This document shows, one piece after another, positions 41,459-41,481 of a stretch of DNA of 41,481 nt. Every line of letters begins with the position of its first letter. Position 1 is the stretch's first letter. The notes under the pieces are model-generated. The model searched no databases. It worked only from the letters and a program-made list of their open reading frames with translations, and was not told where the DNA came from. The stretch spans positions 1 through 41,481 of the forward strand of contig NZ_JAJAEL010000008.1 of assembly GCF_020447205.1 (NCBI RefSeq). Direction: 5' to 3'. Source of the DNA: Thalassolituus alkanivorans (GTDB taxonomy: Bacteria > Pseudomonadota > Gammaproteobacteria > Pseudomonadales > Oceanobacteraceae). Made by a program: the position numbers and the translations under genes.

Positions 41459-41481
41459 CGCCTGTTTCTGAGCAAAAAAAA

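Overview
The window looks like chromosomal DNA from a marine, Pseudomonas-like gammaproteobacterium, plausibly Oceanospirillales. This is inferred from gene content, moderately high GC, and gene order that (from memory) matches two blocks of Pseudomonas chromosomes: dgcH-like/EEP/dsbA/cytochrome c4/engB/znu and hupB/rubredoxin/ubiCA/phoBR/pst. Species cannot be settled from the sequence alone.

Left edge (1-1009): the tail of an IS481-family insertion sequence is fused into the 3' part of a tnsA gene. Next come three 20-bp-spaced TnsB-type repeats and a TGT/ACA terminus lying exactly 25 bp past the glmS stop codon. This is the right end of a Tn7-like element in the classical attTn7 site; its cargo and other tns genes lie off-window.

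1010-9174: on the minus strand are glmR-glmS, a diguanylate cyclase, and an operon of dsbA with an endonuclease/exonuclease/phosphatase-fold protein. The minus-strand cytochrome c5-c4 pair follows, with engB on the plus strand. Downstream of engB is a probable Hfq-type small RNA with a perfect terminator, in the position of Spot 42/ErsA.

9213-14468: zur-znuC-znuB diverge from znuA around a Zur-box-like sequence, followed by an egtB-egtD ergothioneine pair. 14568-18429: glmU, a YciA-like thioesterase and TRAP dctQM permeases with no substrate-binding protein gene.

18507-27423: the phosphate region, with pstSCAB-phoU, a general porin under its own Pho box, and a divergent PhoB/PhoR pair. 27592-29032: tRNA-Thr(TGT) with a strong promoter, a small MshEN-domain protein, a DUF3392-like membrane protein, and an intergenic array of short palindromes. 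29284-34704: an unknown protein, trmH, a CysZ-like protein, a response regulator with an internal repeat, and a second, more canonical phoB-phoR pair whose promoter carries a Pho box.

34787-41481: ubiA, ubiC, rubredoxin (too short for most gene callers), rubredoxin reductase, hupB, a DUF1415-like gene with no ordinary start codon, an SCP2-domain protein, a dicarboxylate/amino acid:cation symporter and an unknown exported protein.

Three Pho boxes (pstS, porin, second phoB) each sit exactly 10 bp before a -10-like hexamer, tying pst transport, the porin and the canonical regulator into one phosphate-starvation circuit. The strongest leads are the Tn7-like junction, the sRNA, the duplicated PhoBR system, the possible AUA start after hupB, the MshEN mini-protein and the palindrome array. 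I did not find a wholly new multi-gene system that I can defend.
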